Counted from the first letter of the stretch, positions 47,349-59,001 are shown. The stretch: 64,000 nt of DNA from Triglochin maritima (GCA_963682175.1 OY821789.1:4402001-4466000); one strand, 5' to 3'. Program-made: numbers and translations. Notes: generated from the letters alone by a model not told the origin.

Positions 47349-48095
47349 CTAAGAGCACCCTTAACGGGTGCTCTTTGGGGTCGGGTCTGAGGGGGACCCG
47401 ACCCCAGCCCCCCTTAGGTGGGAAAACCCCAGGTCGGGGTCGGCGACCCAACCTGGGTTGCGACCTGGGTTGGGCACGTGGTCAACCCGAGTTGGTTGAT
47501 CTGGTTTTTTATTTTTTTTGTAACAAATGATTAAAAATCAAATTTTTATATGTTTAATAAATTTTTATTGATTTTTATTTTTTATATAATTAGAATTATT
47601 TTTTGAAAATTAAAACAAATAACCAAATACCATACATTATCTCTCCTTTATGTTATTTGGAGATAAATCTTTGGTAAAAAAAATAATTTTAAAAAATAAA
47701 AAACATATTTCCAGAAAAAAAGATTTGAAAAAAGATTTAAAATGACTTTAAAATAAATATATTAACATTATTAACTATTATCAATATTAAAAAAATTAGG
47801 TAAATTATTTAATTGATATGTATATTGTTTTATATAATTAGAATTAATATATGAGAATTCAAATAAATGAAAATTAATATGATAAAGTCGTAAAAATAAT
47901 TTATTTAATAGTTTGTGTATTTTCGTGGTGGAAAAAAATAGAGGTAAAGAGAAATGATTCGAAGAAGAGTGTGTTGAAAGTGAGATTGTGATTAAACGAT
48001 GAAAAATGAGTTAGATTGAATCGTAGGTTTTCATAGTATTTTTTTGGTGGAGACTGAAATTTGGTTGGAATTTTTGGGTTGGGTTAACGATGTTT
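47349..48095. mobile_element. Non-autonomous inverted-repeat element or fragment
   Basis: Starts TAAGAGCACCCTTAACGGG with a GC-rich cap (GGTCGGGTCTGAGG, CCCCAGGTCGGGGTCGG) followed by a poly-A/T body. The cap design and body match the elements at 12145, 14065, 55800 and 61759. The right part (47770-48000) also resembles 56640-57165. It ends just upstream of the UBC13 promoter. The exact right end is unclear. Confidence 0.5.
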
Positions 48096-48192
48096 TAAAG
48101 TTTAAACTTCTAAAATGGGTTTGGTCCCGTTTCGCTGACCCCTCCGCTTACCCTCACCTCCGGTAACGTCACCGCAGCCCCACGAAAACGAG

Positions 48193-48199
48193 TATAAAA
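48193..48199 (+). promoter_or_regulatory. TATA box of the UBC13-type gene
   Basis: TATAAAA stands 100 bp before the ATG. The nearby GTAACGTCAC (48163-48172) contains an ACGT core like those bound by plant bZIP factors. Confidence 0.6.
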
Positions 48200-48299
48200 C
48201 CCGAAGTACGAATTCCACTCCCTCCCCAAAACCTCATCTCTATTCCGTCGCCTTCTCCCCCATTTCTCGCTGTCGCCGGTCAGATCGGAGCGATCCGCG

Positions 48300-51200
48300 A
48301 TGGACAACAGCATTCTTCCTCGCAGGATCATCAAGGTAAAACCGCTCTCCCGTGGATCCTCCCTTCGTTTGCATCTCCCGGTTTTGTCGCGATTTCTGAG
48401 ATCTCACGTGTTTTTTGGTTTGGATTGTGCAGGAGACGCAGAGGCTTCTTAGCGAACCAGGTCGAGTTCGGTTTTCGACCTTTGTATTGTTTTCGAGATT
48501 TTTGAGTCGAGTTTTCTGATTCGCAAGTGTGAGAATGGGGAAAGTTGATGAGTTTTTTGGTCAATTGTGGGGACATTAGCATTTTAATGTGAAATTTAGG
48601 TTCATTTGGTGATTTATGTTTGTTCTTGTGGTATCAGCACCTGGAATTAGTGCGTCTCCGTCGGAAGATAACATGCGGTATTTCAATGTTATGATACTTG
48701 GCCCCACGCAGTCTCCATATGAAGGTGAAAATTTCTCTTTAGAGTTCTGTTTTGAGGTATTGTCTTGTTTTTGTTGTTGAGTTGATTGGTTTGAGACTCT
48801 GAATGAGATAGTGTGGATGCTATTTATATTTCATGAATCATTGAATTGTTTTCCATGTTTTATGAAACACAGAGTTTTATGCTATTTAGGGGAATTCTAC
48901 TGAAATTGCTAAAAGCTTAATCTAAAGAGAATTAGCATCTTTGTTGCGTTATAAATCTTAGGAATGTTTGCAGCGATTGCCGGCCTTAATATTGGTCGTG
49001 TTAAAGTGAATGCAATTATGCAATAGTGAGTTATCGGCTTTATGGATTTTTCTATAAGTTTGCTTAAGGTTATTTTAAGATATTAGAAGTTGAGCCTTAG
49101 ATAGACATCTTAGGTTTGACTTGCCTTATAGTCAGAATATTCATTTCAAATAAAGTGGATAGCATGTCTTGCACATACGGCTATAATTATATCATAAAAA
49201 ATATAAATTGCACAAACCAAAACCACCAATCCAACTTTTGATCTTAGAAACTATTAGCCAACATCTTGATGATATTCTATAATATACCGAGAAGATGAGA
49301 AATGTGGCATACAATTCTAATGTTTTAGCGGTGTTAGGTTATTTCCTCATAGAATATAGTCTGGTAAAGTGCCATTTTTGATGATTCGGACCTATCTCCA
49401 TCCATTGATAATTTTCAAATTATCCACGTCTTTTGTTGCATTCCTCTATGGTTGTTACCCGCCGATCACTTTCTTTTCCATCTTGAAGAAAATCTATATG
49501 AGTTGTGTGTTGAAGAACCATGCTTGTAGACCATGTAGGTTGTTGGCTTGTCAACAAAAATAGACATGCAGATATTGTCTTTGTCACAGAGCATCTTTGT
49601 TATAACTAGAAAAGGTTTGTATTTTGTAAAGCACCAACCATTAAGGCAATAAGTCTGAACAATACTTGGGGATCAAAATTTATGACCATGAAAACCGTAA
49701 TACATGTTTGTACTTTCCGTAACAAAAGGGAAAGAAGTAAAGTTCAGAAGTTAAGTGTATTGTCTCAACTATGAATGGTTAGAGTTAGACATCAACATCA
49801 ACATAACCCCAATGCCTCAGAAGAGGCTCCCGCCTAAGCGAGGTAGGGGGGTCGGATGTACGCAACCCTACCACTGTAAAACTGTGAGGTTATTTCCAAT
49901 TGACCAAAATGATGCAAATGCAACTGACCATTTGCGATTCCATAATAAAAAAAATGCAGATCATTTAAATAACCCTTTGATATAGTCCATGATGCTCCAA
50001 ATGTCAAATGGTTAGAGTTAGACAATGGTTAACAAATGATTGGTATGTGCTATATACATTCAAGTGATCAGTTTTGTAGCATTGTTGGTACTGTTTCCTG
50101 CTAAGATGGCTTTTTGGCCAAAACTAAGTAGAGTCTTGTCATTCTGCTCTGAACTTGCTAATATTCGATACATGTTTCTTATTTATTTCGGTAGGAGGTG
50201 TTTTTAAGTTGGAGCTATTTTTGCCAGAAGAGTACCCAATGACAGCTCCAAAGGTTAGTTGTGCCTGGCGACTTCTAGTGGGTTTTGTTAACCTTTTTAT
50301 GGGACTGAAACTTGCAAATGCATTGTGCAGAATCAATTGAAAATCTCTTATTGCCAAACAAATTACATAACCATCCAGACGTACCTAATTTGCTGAATTT
50401 CGTGTGCAATTTCTCCTCTTTGCTAATGCAATTTTGCACTTGATATCTGGTCCAATATTTTCAGTTTCTTGCTTTGGTTAATTACAAAGTTATAGTTTTG
50501 TAAAAAAATTATTATTAATTATCTTCAAAAAGTAGAACTGCTAACGTGGTAGACTTACTTTATTATTTAGCAGTACAATGAAGCTGGTACAACACTTAAA
50601 AAAATTAACACGTGAAAAGTAGTACCCTAATCTCTTACCCAATGTGTAGAAACAAAACCTGTACCCCATCAACTGTTATAGTGTTCCTCTTTGCTCTATG
50701 ATATTGTAATGAGGTAATAAGGAATTAGGAGTAATTTGATATCCAAATTCCTTAGTTCTCAAAGTGGTTATGTCTTTCACCGCTAGTAAATTGATTCTCT
50801 CTCCCTCCGCTGTTTAATAGATTTTTTTGTGGTGCACAATCATTTCCCTTGATATGATGGTAGATAATAAATTTGATATTTGTTTTTTGTGTTGTATAGC
50901 TCTATCTCAGTATCCTCAATATTGGAATCTGTTCTTGCTTCTTCCCAACTATTTAAGAATGAAAACCAGGATGTTTTAGCGTTTATTTTTGGAACATGTT
51001 CAGCCCATAAATATCTGGTGGATAATCCGGGGCACAAATTTTGTATATTATCATTTTTTAATACTAAAACTGACATTCTGGAATGGCAACAATCAACATT
51101 TTTGTGGTTTGTTGTGAAAGTAGACAGTGCTATGCCCATGTGTTGGTTCTCACAAGAAATCTGTTTTTTTTATCTGGTGTCAAAATATTTATTCTTCAGT

Positions 51201-52014
51201 GTTTTCTTCTACTGCTTCATATAAATTTTAGTAACTGTTGGTGTTGCTGTTGAAATAGGTTCGCTTTCTCACCAAAATATACCATCCCAATATCGACAAG
51301 GTAGGGAAACACCTCTCTATCTCAGTCCATACCTTGAATCTTGCTTTCAATTTCTTCTTCTTCTGCAAACAAATATTAATTAATAATATCTAAGATGGCA
51401 TAATAATAAACGGCAAACAAAATGCAGCTTGGAAGAATTTGCCTTGACATTCTAAAAGATAAATGGAGTCCGGCTCTTCAAATCCGAACTGTGTTGCTGA
51501 GGTCAGATTGTGCTTTGTTTTTATGTGTTAGATCTGCATACCCCATCTATCTAACTATTACTGTGTACTTACACCACTTGCATGCTCAAGAAGGCTATAG
51601 TAAAGTGTTCTCAGCGGTTGTCTTATATGTCAGCAGATATTGTGGCATAGTTCATGTGGTGTTTCCGTCTTCTTTAACTCCCCTTAATTTGTTCCTGATG
51701 CCTCCACAGAAACACATAGCTTCGGTTTGTGTTATTTTCTCGGACAAATCACGTGCTGCTGATAATGTTTTTGCCTTTTTGTATCAGTATCCAGGCATTG
51801 TTAAGTGCTCCTAACCCAGATGACCCACTGTCTGATAACATCGCAAAGCATTGGAAGGCGGATGAAGCTGACGCTGTAGAAACAGGTAGTCGTTGCTTTT
51901 GATTTCTAGTGTTGAATATTTCCTAATTAATTTGTGCTCAAATTCAACTATTGTGACTTTTTGTGTACCGATGCAGCTAAGGAATGGACCCGCCTTTATG
52001 CCAGTGGAGCATGA
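48300..52014 (+). CDS. Ubiquitin-conjugating enzyme E2, UBC13 type (8 exons)
   Basis: E2 of the UBC13 class (UBC35/UBC36 in Arabidopsis). Together with a UEV1-type partner it builds Lys63-linked ubiquitin chains used in DNA-damage tolerance and signalling. Exons: 48300-48335, 48433-48460, 48638-48724, 50195-50253, 51259-51300, 51428-51501, 51788-51885, 51977-52014. All are GT-AG and in frame, giving 153 residues, the family length. The UBC fold is complete: LPRRIIKETQRLL, the HPN motif (79-81), the catalytic Cys89 in GRICLDILK, and the SPA loop (98-100) used to bind RING E3 ligases. The end WTRLYASGA is typical. The start is the first ATG downstream of the TATA box. Intron 3 contains a SINE. 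The gene looks functional. Confidence 0.97.
49792..50006 (-). mobile_element. SINE in UBC13 intron 3 with perfect 18-bp duplication
   Basis: AATGGTTAGAGTTAGACA flanks it exactly at 49774-49791 and 50007-50024, the long target duplication expected of LINE-driven retroposition. The 215-bp body matches the copy in PEPC intron 6 and has the features GTACGCAACCCTACC, TTTCCAATTGACCA and GCTCCCGCCTAAG known from widespread plant SINEs (Au-like; family name is my inference). The 3' tail is TTGATGTTGATG on the minus strand. Confidence 0.9.
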
Positions 52015-52590
52015 TACTGTGTGATGCAATTCATTGTAAGGCAACCGATCAACCATTTGTCCATTTCTTCTGGTGGCTAAAGGAATTTACGTAAATGCTG
52101 AATTGTTGATGTATCTTTTAAGTTTTCATCCATTTTAACCTTGTCTTTTTAAGTCCTATATACATACATCTGTATTTGCGCAAGTGGTGGTCGGGATTCT
52201 GTGTTCACTTAATGGGCGCAAAGTGATGCTTAATAGTTAAGTTCACATTGTTAAAGTTTGCTAGTAGGTGTATTGTCTGGAGATTTATAGATGGTTGTAA
52301 GTGTGTGCATGTGGGATTTTTATTCAAGGTTTAATGTCTTTTCTGGCGTTTGTAACTTTGTGGTCCTGTAAGTTGAACAAATATCCCGGCAACCATGCAA
52401 GTTGGCTCAAATTCATGTTAATCTAGAATTTCGTTGGTAGTACCAAGAGCAATGCTCGTAAGCTTTCCATTGTTAGTGTCAGTTCGAACATCGAAGAGAG
52501 ATATTTTCTATCTATTTGTTGTGTTTTCCTTAAAAGATGGCATGGATACTCCATGAAACTTTCGTATCATATTATCATGTGAGTACCCTG
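52015..52590. other. UBC13 3' untranslated and downstream region
   Basis: No further gene seen before the solo LTR. Confidence 0.4.
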
Positions 52591-52595
52591 CTTAA

Positions 52596-53527
52596 TGTTG
52601 GGAGGAGAACACGGATTAAACGCATCACAAAATATTAAATATTGATTGCGGAATTAAATTCGGAATCTCTCCCAAACTCAATTGCAACAAGAACACTAAT
52701 AAGATGGAAATAAACAAGCAAACACAAATGCATACCTGAAACAACCACGACACACGCAATTTACAAGGTTCGGCAACGTGCCTACGTCCTTGGGGGTCTC
52801 TTGCGGGGTTCCTTTCCTTCTTCCACTTCTCCAATAAGAAAAGCAACCGAGATTACAAATGATTGGAAGCAATGTGTCTCCCAAAGCACTCTAGATCTAT
52901 CTCTAGTCTTAATCTCTCAACTCACAATGAAGGAAACTATTGATATTTTCGTGTGTTACATTGAAGAGCAAACAAATCCTTTTATAGACTCAAAAAACCG
53001 AGCTACAATTAAACAAAACCGAACAGAACTATTCATGGGGACACGGTTAACCGATGCTCGTTCGGTTAACCGTGCGTGCTTCAACACGAGTGATTCCTGT
53101 TCCGATTCGGTTAACCGAATCTTTCTCGGTTGACCGAGGGAACGATTCTCACGCGGCTCAGTAGACCGCGAGAACGATTCTTCCACGAACTAACAAATTC
53201 TTCAACAAGCATTCGGTTGACCGAGAACTCCTCGGTGAACCGTTCCAAATTGGACATACACTTTTCAGATTCTCGGAACACCAAAAATCTACCCAACGGT
53301 TTACCGAACCCGTTGTACCGAAGTGCTTGTTACCCTCTGACGGTAGACCAAATCCAATTCGGTCATCCGATCCCAGCTGCACACGGAGTGCCTGAAATCC
53401 TCGGTTCGGTAGATCGACCCGTCTTCGTCGAAATTTCCTGGGTTGTGCGTCGGTCGACCAAATCCAATCCGGTCGACCGAATCTTCCTGGATTTGCTTCC
53501 TTAACAAATATGAACCAATTTTCAACA
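52596..53527 (-). mobile_element. Solo LTR with CGGTTAACCG/CGGTCGACCG pairs
   Basis: The ends are TGTTGGGAGGAG and AATTTTCAACA. The flanking 5-mers CTTAA (52591-52595) and CATAA (53528-53532) match at 4 of 5. No primer site adjoins it, so it is probably a solo LTR. Orientation is inferred from similarity of layout to the Copia LTR at 38118. The half toward 53527 holds palindrome pairs at 19-bp spacing in several sequence variants. Confidence 0.75.
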
Positions 53528-53532
53528 CATAA

Positions 53533-55799
53533 TAACATATCATGCTTGGACTACTGTTGTATTACGAATTTTTTTCAGAACCACGTAAGCTGCAGAAGAA
53601 ATCCACAAGATGATATTTGAGCATAACTTGGTGAGGCAAATGAACATCACCTATCATGCCTGCAGATAAATCTTGGGTACAGCTTCTAGCTGTTGCTTTA
53701 TTTATTCAACTTGAGATCGTCTTATGCATAGCTGATGTCAATAAATCCATCGTGTTGAATTCCCATGGTTGAGATTGATTAGGACTTGGGAGGGAAGTTC
53801 CGAAGTTTCTTGTTTCATTATGAGTCCCTTGATTTCTTGTTCAGTTTATCTTGTAATAGTTTGTCAAACGATATATTCATAACGAAACCTCCAAACACAA
53901 CCTCCAAACCATCATAAACAAAAGAGAATTTTTGATTGTATTCTTTTTGCATGTCTAATATCTAGCAATATGCATTTCATACTCCTATACTTGTATAGTT
54001 ATGTTTTCCGTTGTACCTATACTATACCCCTGTGAATTGTGATTTTGCGAAGTTCCACCAGTGTAACAAAGTACAAACCTCGAACAGCTTGAGAGGTTTG
54101 GTACATGTAGATGTGGTGAATGAGGGAGCTATATATGTCCCTCTCAACCACCACTTCCAGCTTGAGTTGAATGGAGCAAAACTTTAAGGATTTTTAACAT
54201 TAAAAAATAAATCTATTTTCACTAATACAAATATCATGAAAGTATTTGTCAAACTATAAACACTCCCATCTAATAGCTGGCACGTGGTCGTGGTTTTTTT
54301 TTGAAAAGTTTGAATTTAGTATTTGAAGTATCGACTTCAACCTTTTGTTATTTATTTCATGTTTTATCTGGGATTCTCTTCGTTAAACTCTATTATCCTT
54401 TACTATGACAAATTTTTTTTTCTCTTAATCAAAACTATACTAACATGGTATTTAAACTAAAGATAAAAATAAAATAAAATCACATATCGTATCAAAATAT
54501 TGAAAAAAATTCATTTATAAAATTAAAATTGTATTTAGTTATTTTTGAAATTAGATGAATAATTGTCGTGTGATTTAGTTTTTGTTTGATTTCAATCATG
54601 TGTTAGTGGGTGGTTTTTGAAAGAGTGTTTTCTTTTCCAAAAGTTACATAGTTATTTAGAAAATTTCCGTTGCGGTATTTGAATGTTACATTTTTTTCCT
54701 TCAATGCTATATGCATATTGCTAATGATTCAGAATTTATTTATTTTTGGTTGAAAATATAATCATTTGGGGGGGGGGGGGGGGGGGGGGTGTCTTTCTTG
54801 GAGAGAACCTGTGACAGCGGAAGGAAGATCGGAGGTCACCTTACGGAATCTTTCTCACCGGTCGGTCTTCTACTCTCTTGGAGAAGAAGCACGTGTCCAC
54901 AACCCAAAAGTCTACGGATTAGCTTGGTGGATGTGGAGGGACGAAATGGGAGAGAATAGGAGGTGGCGGCTAGGTTAGGGTGGAGGCTAGGGTTTTGCAC
55001 ATGAGATCAATCTATTCAAAGGGAGGCTCCCCTCCTTATATAGACGGCTCCACTCTAAACCCTAAATGAGTTGTCCAATAGGAATGCGACATGTGTCAGT
55101 GCTTTGGGCAAATTGCTTATTAATCTCTGATTAATCCAATACAATGTCAAGAAGTTTCAAACCTTGTCGTTCTTTCTTTCCCATACAAATCCATCTTGCC
55201 TCTTTTGGCGCACGTGTGGGGGTTATGTGGTGGGGGATCTCACTTGGGTTGGGTGAGATATTTAATTTAATTTTTCCCTTGTTGTTTATTGTTTTCAATT
55301 CCAATGAACAGAATGAGTTAAGCAGTCACATTTGAAGAGTCGTGTTTGTGGCCAATTATGTGGAACTTGGTTTCATTTCCTTACTTCCATTTCATTCTTT
55401 TGGGAAACTAGAATTTGCGAGTAATGTAATGCAATGGCTAATGAAACAATGGGACATCTAAATGAGTTAAAATATCCCTGGATCAGAGTTTTACACTTTG
55501 GAAAACACTTTTCTTCATAAAATGCTCTTACCACATTACATTTATACAAAGAAAATTAACATGTGTAAACTGTTTCTGATGGAGGTATTATGTGAAGTTT
55601 TGAAGAAGACATTGTGCCAAACACATAATAGAGACATCAAAGTTTTATACAAAAAAGAAAAAAGAAAAGAGAGAGATATCGAGTCTTAGTCCTAATGAAT
55701 TGAACCAAACCACTACCAGACATGCGATGTGATTCAAACCGCAAGTACGATGGCTAGTCTTCTTAACCTCTAAAGGTGAAACAAAGTTCTCCCTCCTGA
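53533..55799. other. No gene seen; 22-G run
   Basis: AT-rich DNA with a 22-G homopolymer at 54768-54789, followed by a GC-richer stretch to about 55060 with no recognisable protein. Confidence 0.4.
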
Positions 55800-56575
55800 A
55801 TCTCAATCCACGTGTCACTAACCATGACTTGGATGACTTGGTGATGAGCGTTCTCTTTCTTTCACATCAACTTTCTCTCTCCTAACCCACTTTCTTCTCT
55901 TTCATATAGGGGTGTAAACGGGACGGGTAATACCCGTATACCCGGTCACCCGCCCCGGGCGGGTACGGGTACAAAAATCCATACCCGTTTAAAAATTCAA
56001 ACCCGTATACCCGTACCCGTTTACCCGCTTAATAAACGGGTCGGGTACGGGTATATGCATTACCCATACCCGTATACCCGTTAAGATATATTATATTATA
56101 TATATAATATTTTTTTAATATTTTATATGTTATATATTATATATATAATATATTTTATATATAATATATATTTTATATAATATATATTATATTTTTATAT
56201 ATTATATATTATACCCGCTTACCCGCCCCGTACCCGCTAACTTAACGGGTATGGGTCGGGTACGGGTATATATGTTTTTTGCCGGGTATATACCCGTACC
56301 CGGACCCGCTAATTTAGCCGGGTACGGGTACGGGTAGGGGCATACCGACCCGTACCCGACCCGTTTACACCCCTACTTTCACTATTCACATCTTAACCAT
56401 AACCCACCACAACCCACAACAACCTATTACTCTCCTCCACATCATTTCGGATTCCATCTTGGGAAAATATTAAAAAAAATTAAAAAAATCAAAAGAAATA
56501 TAAAACGTATTTTCAAATAAAAATTAAAAAATCAAAACCAAAAAACATTTTTTTAATTGGACGACCCGGTCATCT
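55800..56575. mobile_element. Family member of the 14-kb element, split by a MITE
   Basis: GTCACTAACCATGACTTGG, CCCACTTTCTTCTCTTTC, then after the insertion CACTATTCACATCTTAACC, CATCATTTCGGATTCCATC and a poly-A body ending GGACGACCCGGTCATC. This matches the left arm of 14065-15484. The MITE at 55907-56375 separates its two halves. Confidence 0.75.
55907..56375. mobile_element. hAT-type MITE made of GGGTACGGGTA words
   Basis: Perfect inverted ends TAGGGGTGTAAACGGG / CCCGTTTACACCCCTA. The flanking 8-mers CTTTCATA and CTTTCACT match at 6 of 8. The body is ACCCGTATACCCG/CGGGTACGGGTA words around a 140-bp AT-only centre (56090-56210). Confidence 0.8.
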
Positions 56576-56579
56576 GTGA

Positions 56580-57171
56580 AAAAGTCAATAGTGTTTTTTT
56601 TGTTTTGGTTTTTTGTTATTATATTTGTTATTTAATATATAATTGATATGTATAGTAATTTATATAATTAGAATATATCTGTGAAAATTAAAATAATTAA
56701 TGAAAATTAGTAAGATAAATGTAAAAAATTAATTATTATAAATGTAAGTAATTAAAGAAAATTAGTAAGATAAAGAAAATTACATAATAAAATAGAACAC
56801 ACGAATTTATCTAGGTTCATCCTAAAATATATTAGTAACTCAAAAAATCAGTAAAGAGTTACTAATAAATCTTAAACCCAAAAAATCTTAAGGGGGTGCT
56901 GCCCCCTTGCCACCTCACCGGCGAGGTGGAACGCCGCTCACTCGCTGGGGAGCGAGACCCTCGACCGACCCGTTGGGGGTGTGCATTATAATTACAACTA
57001 ATTAGTAAAAAAAAGAAATTAAATAAATGTAAAAATAATTTATGTAAATAAATCTAATTTTTCGATATTATTTGGCAATTAATGTAATTTAATTAAATTA
57101 TTTCACTGTAGAAATAATTTATTTAATAGTTTGTGTATTTTTGCGATGGAATAGAAAACGTGGTAAAAAAA
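56580..57171. mobile_element. AT-rich non-autonomous element, left part
   Basis: Similar to 47770-47950 (ATTGATATGTATA, ATATAATTAGAAT, AATAATTTATTTAATAGTTTGTGTATTTT). A GC-rich cap-like block at 56885-56985 (AGGGGGTGCTGCCCCCTT) may be the end of another element. It appears to continue at 58475-58560 beyond the nested MULE. Confidence 0.45.
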
Positions 57172-57394
57172 CTGAATTGCTAAACATCGCCCCAAAATTA
57201 CTTAAATCGTCCCTTGAAATTACCATTTTGCCCTTCTCTCATTTCTACTGCTATAACGCGACATTTTACCCTCCTATCACACATCTCTTTTCATATTCCT
57301 CTTATAATCATAAAAAATAATGTTTTGGAGGTCAGTAATGAACCAACGGACGCCAGTGTACTCGAATCTGGTAAAACATCTAACATCTTTTTAA

Positions 57395-57680
57395 TAAAAA
57401 AATAATAAAAAATAATAAAAAATTACGGGCGTCTGACGGAGCCGCCCCACGTAGGAGGGGGCGTCTGGCTAAGACGCCTTCCCCATGGGGGCGGCGTTTT
57501 ACCCAGACGCCTTACCCATCGGGGAGGCGTTTTACCCAGACGCTCCGCCCATGGGACAGGCGTCTGTGTAAGACGCCTCCTCCATGGGGAAGGCGTCTTA
57601 GCCAGACGCCCCTCCTACGTGGGGGCGGCTCCGTCAGACGCCCGTAATTTTTTATTATTTTTTATTATTTTTTTAAAAAG
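57395..57680. repeat. Large near-perfect inverted repeat built of GACGCC units
   Basis: Arms of about 120 bp mirror each other: ATTACGGGCGTCTGACGGAG on the left and CTCCGTCAGACGCCCGTAAT on the right, extended by matching AATAATAAAAAAT and ATTTTTTATTATT flanks. Inside each arm AGACGCC/GGCGTCT units alternate with CCATGGGG. Confidence 0.92.
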
Positions 57681-58026
57681 ATAATTGATTATAAATTTAG
57701 ATAATTGTTAAATTAATTAATAAGTTAATAATTACTATATTCGGATGACCGATACCTCTTCGGTACACCGAAAATTCAAAAATTTCCAGATCCAACAATT
57801 TCAAAATCCAAACGACCTGTCGAGGTGGTATTTGTAAGTCATGATGTTTTACCACCGGGGGATTTGGAACTTAAAAAATGTTGGATCTGGAATTTTTTTG
57901 AATCTTTATCACTTGCAAAAAAACTCATTGTAATCCGACCGGTTACCACCGAAAACTTGCAAAGAAACGTCAAATAATTTGAGATAACACACCGTATAAT
58001 TTTAATTTGAAAAAAAAAATTAAAAA

Positions 58027-58252
58027 AAATGGGACGTCTGGCTAAGACGCCTGTACCATCGTGGAGGCGTCTGGCTAAGACGCCTCCACCATGGTCGAGG
58101 CGTCTTAACCAGACGCCTAGACAATGGTATAGGCGTCTGGCTAAGACGCCTGCACCATCGTGGAGGCGTCTGGCTAAGACGCCTCAACGATGGTGGAGGC
58201 GTCTTAGCCAGACGCCTCCACGATGGTACATGCGTCTTAGCCAGACGCTCGT
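58027..58252. repeat. Second array of GGCGTCTGGCTAAGACGCC palindromes
   Basis: Units GGCGTCTGGCTAAGACGCC or their complement alternate with short links such as TGTACCATCGTGGA and TCCACCATGGTCGA. The frames seen on both strands are products of the repeat. Confidence 0.9.
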
Positions 58253-58584
58253 GTCGGAAAAAAAAATCCGCCTCCGTTACTTCGCCTGGTCTAGGTGTTT
58301 CGCCAGACATTTTCGTGGTGTTGGTACTAGGAATGTTAGTAAAACTGAGTCAATAACCTTGTTTAAAGACACGGGACGATATGGGTATTAAATATATTGT
58401 TAAGGGCAATTTGGTAATTTCAAGGGGCGATTTAAGTAGTTTTGGGGCGACGTTTAGTAGTTCCCTAAAAAAAATGATGTGGATTAGAGAGAATGTTGAA
58501 AGTATGGTTGAGATAATGAGTGAATAATGGGTTGGGTTGAGTGAAGTGCTGTATATTGTTTTTCGCACGTGTCGGATAGAAAAA

Positions 58585-59001
58585 GGAAAATTTTTCAAAA
58601 TAATATTTTTTTTAAAAAAAATTCTCAAAATAAACCTCAAACAAAAGTATTTCTCAAACTAGACCCGCTGCCACCACGTGGTGACACGTGGCGGCGGCGG
58701 GTTTTGTTTTTTTGTGCATAGAGAACTCGGCATCACCAGTGCCGAGTTCTCTCTGGAAGAACTCGGCACTGGTGATACCGAGATCTCCCAGAGAGAACTC
58801 GTCACTGGTGATGCCGAGTTCTCTCTGGAAGAACTCGGCACTGGTGATGCCGAGTTATACTTGATTTTTTATTGCCCAACACTTGACGTTTTCTGAGGTG
58901 ATTCAAATAGAACTCGGCACCGGTGATGCCGAGTTCTCCCAGAGAGAACTCGTCACTGGTGATGCCGAGTTCTCTTTGGAAGAACTCGGCACTGGTGATG
59001 C
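58585..59001 (+). mobile_element. Truncated copy of the AACTCGGC MULE element
   Basis: Starts GGAAAATTTTTCAAAATAA and follows the left arm of 31665-32730 (CCACGTGGTGACACGTGG, then AACTCGGCATCACCAG units), but stops abruptly at GGTGATGCC at about 59001. The hairpin units here are more numerous than in the left arm of the full copy. Confidence 0.88.

Larger units (their letters stand above)
57172..58465. mobile_element. MULE-type non-autonomous element with GGCGTCT hairpin arrays
   Basis: Terminal inverted repeats start CTGAATTGCTAAACATCGCCCC and, inverted, GGGAACTACTAAACG, and continue into ACTTAAATCGxCCCTTGAAATTACC. A-rich direct repeats TAAAAAAA flank it (57164-57171 and 58466-58473). At 57320-57370 it has a decayed ATG exon-like segment followed by GTAAAA, as in the copy at 15555. 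Two palindrome arrays fill the interior. No transposase remains. Confidence 0.8.

Noticed and set aside
58020..58391. Frames with repeated RRLAKTP / RRLSQTP
   Set aside because: Produced by the GGCGTCTGGCTAAGACGCC array; both strands give similar peptides because the unit is palindromic.
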